NCBI RefSeq assembly: GCF_018320785.1
Contig: NC_054866.1
Coordinates: 10,012,487 to 10,076,486, forward strand
Length of the DNA: 64,000 nt
Source: Cheilinus undulatus
Taxonomy: Eukaryota > Chordata > Actinopteri > Labriformes > Labridae
Direction: 5' to 3'
Shown: positions 62,251 through 64,000 of the stretch, one piece after another
Numbering within the stretch: position 1 is the stretch's first letter
Layout of the letters: every line of letters starts with the position of its first letter
Translations under genes and position numbers: made by a program
The notes under the pieces: model-generated
The model's input: the letters and a program-made list of their open reading frames with translations, nothing else
Database searches by the model: none
What the model was told of the DNA's origin: nothing

Positions 62251-64000
62251 TTTAGATTTTTTAAACTCGTTTTATTAGTCTTTAGGTCTGTGTGTGCTTT
62301 AGTTTTAGGGTTAGGATTAGTCACATTTGAGTCATGTTTACTATTGAAAGTTTGAGTCTAGCTTTAGTCCACCAAAACTAAAAAACATTTCAGTCTTTAC
62401 TATTATCCAAAAGTATTTTCTAACTAAATTAATGAGGCATTTTGTACAAGTAATATAAATATGAAACACATTTGTTAGAGTTCTCTCAATACTTTATTCA
62501 CTCTAAAATATACTAAAGACAGTAGTGACATGCATTGAATGCTCTCTCCCCTCATCTCTGCTTGCGTTCTGGTTTGTGCTGCATTCTTTGGTAATAATGT
62601 GTGATTGTGATTACATGGGACAATATTATGATTAAGATTAATTCATAGATGGTAACAGGAGCCTATTTGATTGGTTATCAATGGAAAAAAAAGATGGTTT
62701 AAAGTACGTATTTCACAATTAAAACATACAAAAATTAAGTGGCTTGAAACAATACAAAACGTTACATTTTTACAGTACTGCTGTCCAAATAGTATTATAT
62801 TTTCCAACTAATAAAAGTTTTTCTTAAAAAAATTAGATTATTAAAGGTTCTCTTTAAAAGTGCACAGGCACTGTTGCAAAACAGTAAAATAATTGCAGCC
62901 TTTTATGTGACTGTCATTGCACAGCCTCATATTGTTATTGCAAATGCAATTAGATGTATTTTGTAGCACTAGTTTAGACTGAATGCACAGTGGAGAAATA
63001 TGTTTTTGAACATTAAAGAGTCCAGCATCAACATTTTTGTTTCGTATTAGTTTCCTTGATGAAAATAAACTTACCCTTCATCAGAGTTTTAATCATTAAA
63101 TATCTATTTTTTAGCTTGTCCTAGTCTAGTCTTCCTCCTCTTGAAAGGGTGGTGGACTCATATTTTCAGTCAGTTTAGTAGAAATTAATGCTGTTTTGGT
63201 TGTAATGTGGATTCGTTACTACAGTTTGCTATTGGCCATTGTGCAACCAAAGCTCTTTTCATGCCTTTGACAGAAAGCAGGGGCCATTTTGGGGGTATTT
63301 AGTTTTTATTAGTTAGTTTAGTTTTTATTTCTTTACTCAGTAATTGATGCTTCTTGAAATCTAGAGCAGCATAATACTTCCCCTGAATTATACTGAAGTA
63401 AAGTAAAATGATTGATTTTTAAAACTACTCAAAACTACACTTACACAGAATAGCTACTCAATCGCAGTAATGTGAGTAAATCTAATGAAATTACTTTGCT
63501 TTTAAAACAGGGTTTCTTTCCAGCCTTGGTTTTGGTCTAGCAGACTACTTGCAAGAGAATAGCATTCACACGTTAAAGCCACATCACAACACTGTGAACA
63601 GGAACTGATAAAACCACAGTAAGAAATGAAAGTCACTCAGGCAAGGCAAGTTTACTAATGTGGCACCATTCATTCCCTCAGCAATGCTTTATAGAGTTGA
63701 AACTGAACATTTACAACATTAAAAGCATTAGAAGACAGCAAAAAGAGACACAAATGAAATATTTAAAAATAAAAGATTGAAAGAGTTAAAAATTACATCT
63801 ATCATTCAGGTTCAGTTTTGTGCGTCTGTGTAGGGCACAGCCCTGACCTGCCCTGGAAACCCCCCACAGAGGTACTGAGATGGAAAAATCTACTCGGTCT
63901 TTACACTTCAGCTCTTCATTAGTTGTAACTGAAATGCTTCATACATAATTCTCTAGATTACTCATTTTTAGATTTGTTACTAATAAGTTTAGATTTACTA
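62251..64000. other. Window end, no gene recognised
   Basis: 62270-62420 and 63285-63340 carry AAAACTAGACTAAA-type pieces of the MITE at 8.66 kb. The rest is AT-rich. Confidence 0.5.

Overview
This window looks like nuclear DNA of a ray-finned (teleost) fish. Its genes are split by GT-AG introns. The space between exons is AT-rich and full of Tc1/mariner, hAT and piggyBac-like DNA transposons, tRNA-derived SINEs and LINE 3' ends of types common in teleosts. The proteins are fish-like forms of vertebrate genes. All genes I can support lie on the + strand.

Layout. (1) Positions 1-7.9 kb hold two tandem copies of an apolipoprotein A-I/A-IV-type gene. The first is cut by the window start and is intact as far as seen. 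The second (exons at 5548-5590, 6484-6622 and 6811-7406) appears dead: it has a lost splice acceptor, two in-frame stops and a probable one-base frameshift. Both share the same 3' UTR and downstream flank. (2) Positions 8.2-11.2 kb are a transposon graveyard: a hAT element with a second element nested in it, Tc1 relics and a perfect 30-bp hairpin. (3) Positions 11.23-23.4 kb hold an eight-exon T-box gene of the Tbx1/10 type, predicted at 318 residues, with a TATA box, a GC-AG second intron and a poly(A) signal. A piggyBac-like element sits in intron 3. A Tc1 relic and a 2-kb inverted-repeat element sit in intron 6. (4) Positions 23.4-28.0 kb are repeats, including hAT-like elements filled with a short degenerate motif and a SINE with clear target-site duplications. 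(5) Positions 28.6-57.5 kb hold a complete nine-exon bace1 (beta-secretase 1) gene encoding 525 residues. It has both catalytic Asp motifs, a transmembrane segment and the C-terminal DDISLLK sorting signal. Its 12.5-kb first intron and other long introns are packed with transposons. (6) Positions 57.5-64 kb carry repeats, plus a possible promoter and first exon of a further gene near 60.1-60.23 kb.

The genes do not form a pathway. In mammals the APOA cluster and BACE1 lie in the same chromosomal region, so part of the order here is probably ancient synteny, and the T-box gene between them is the less expected neighbour. No bacterial features, CRISPR arrays or rRNA genes were seen. The clearest unusual signals are the recently killed apolipoprotein copy, the GC-AG T-box intron, several transposons whose interiors are simple oligomer arrays, a Tc1-type MITE with an empty-site paralogue in the same window, and a ~500-bp-arm palindrome inside a hAT-bounded block.
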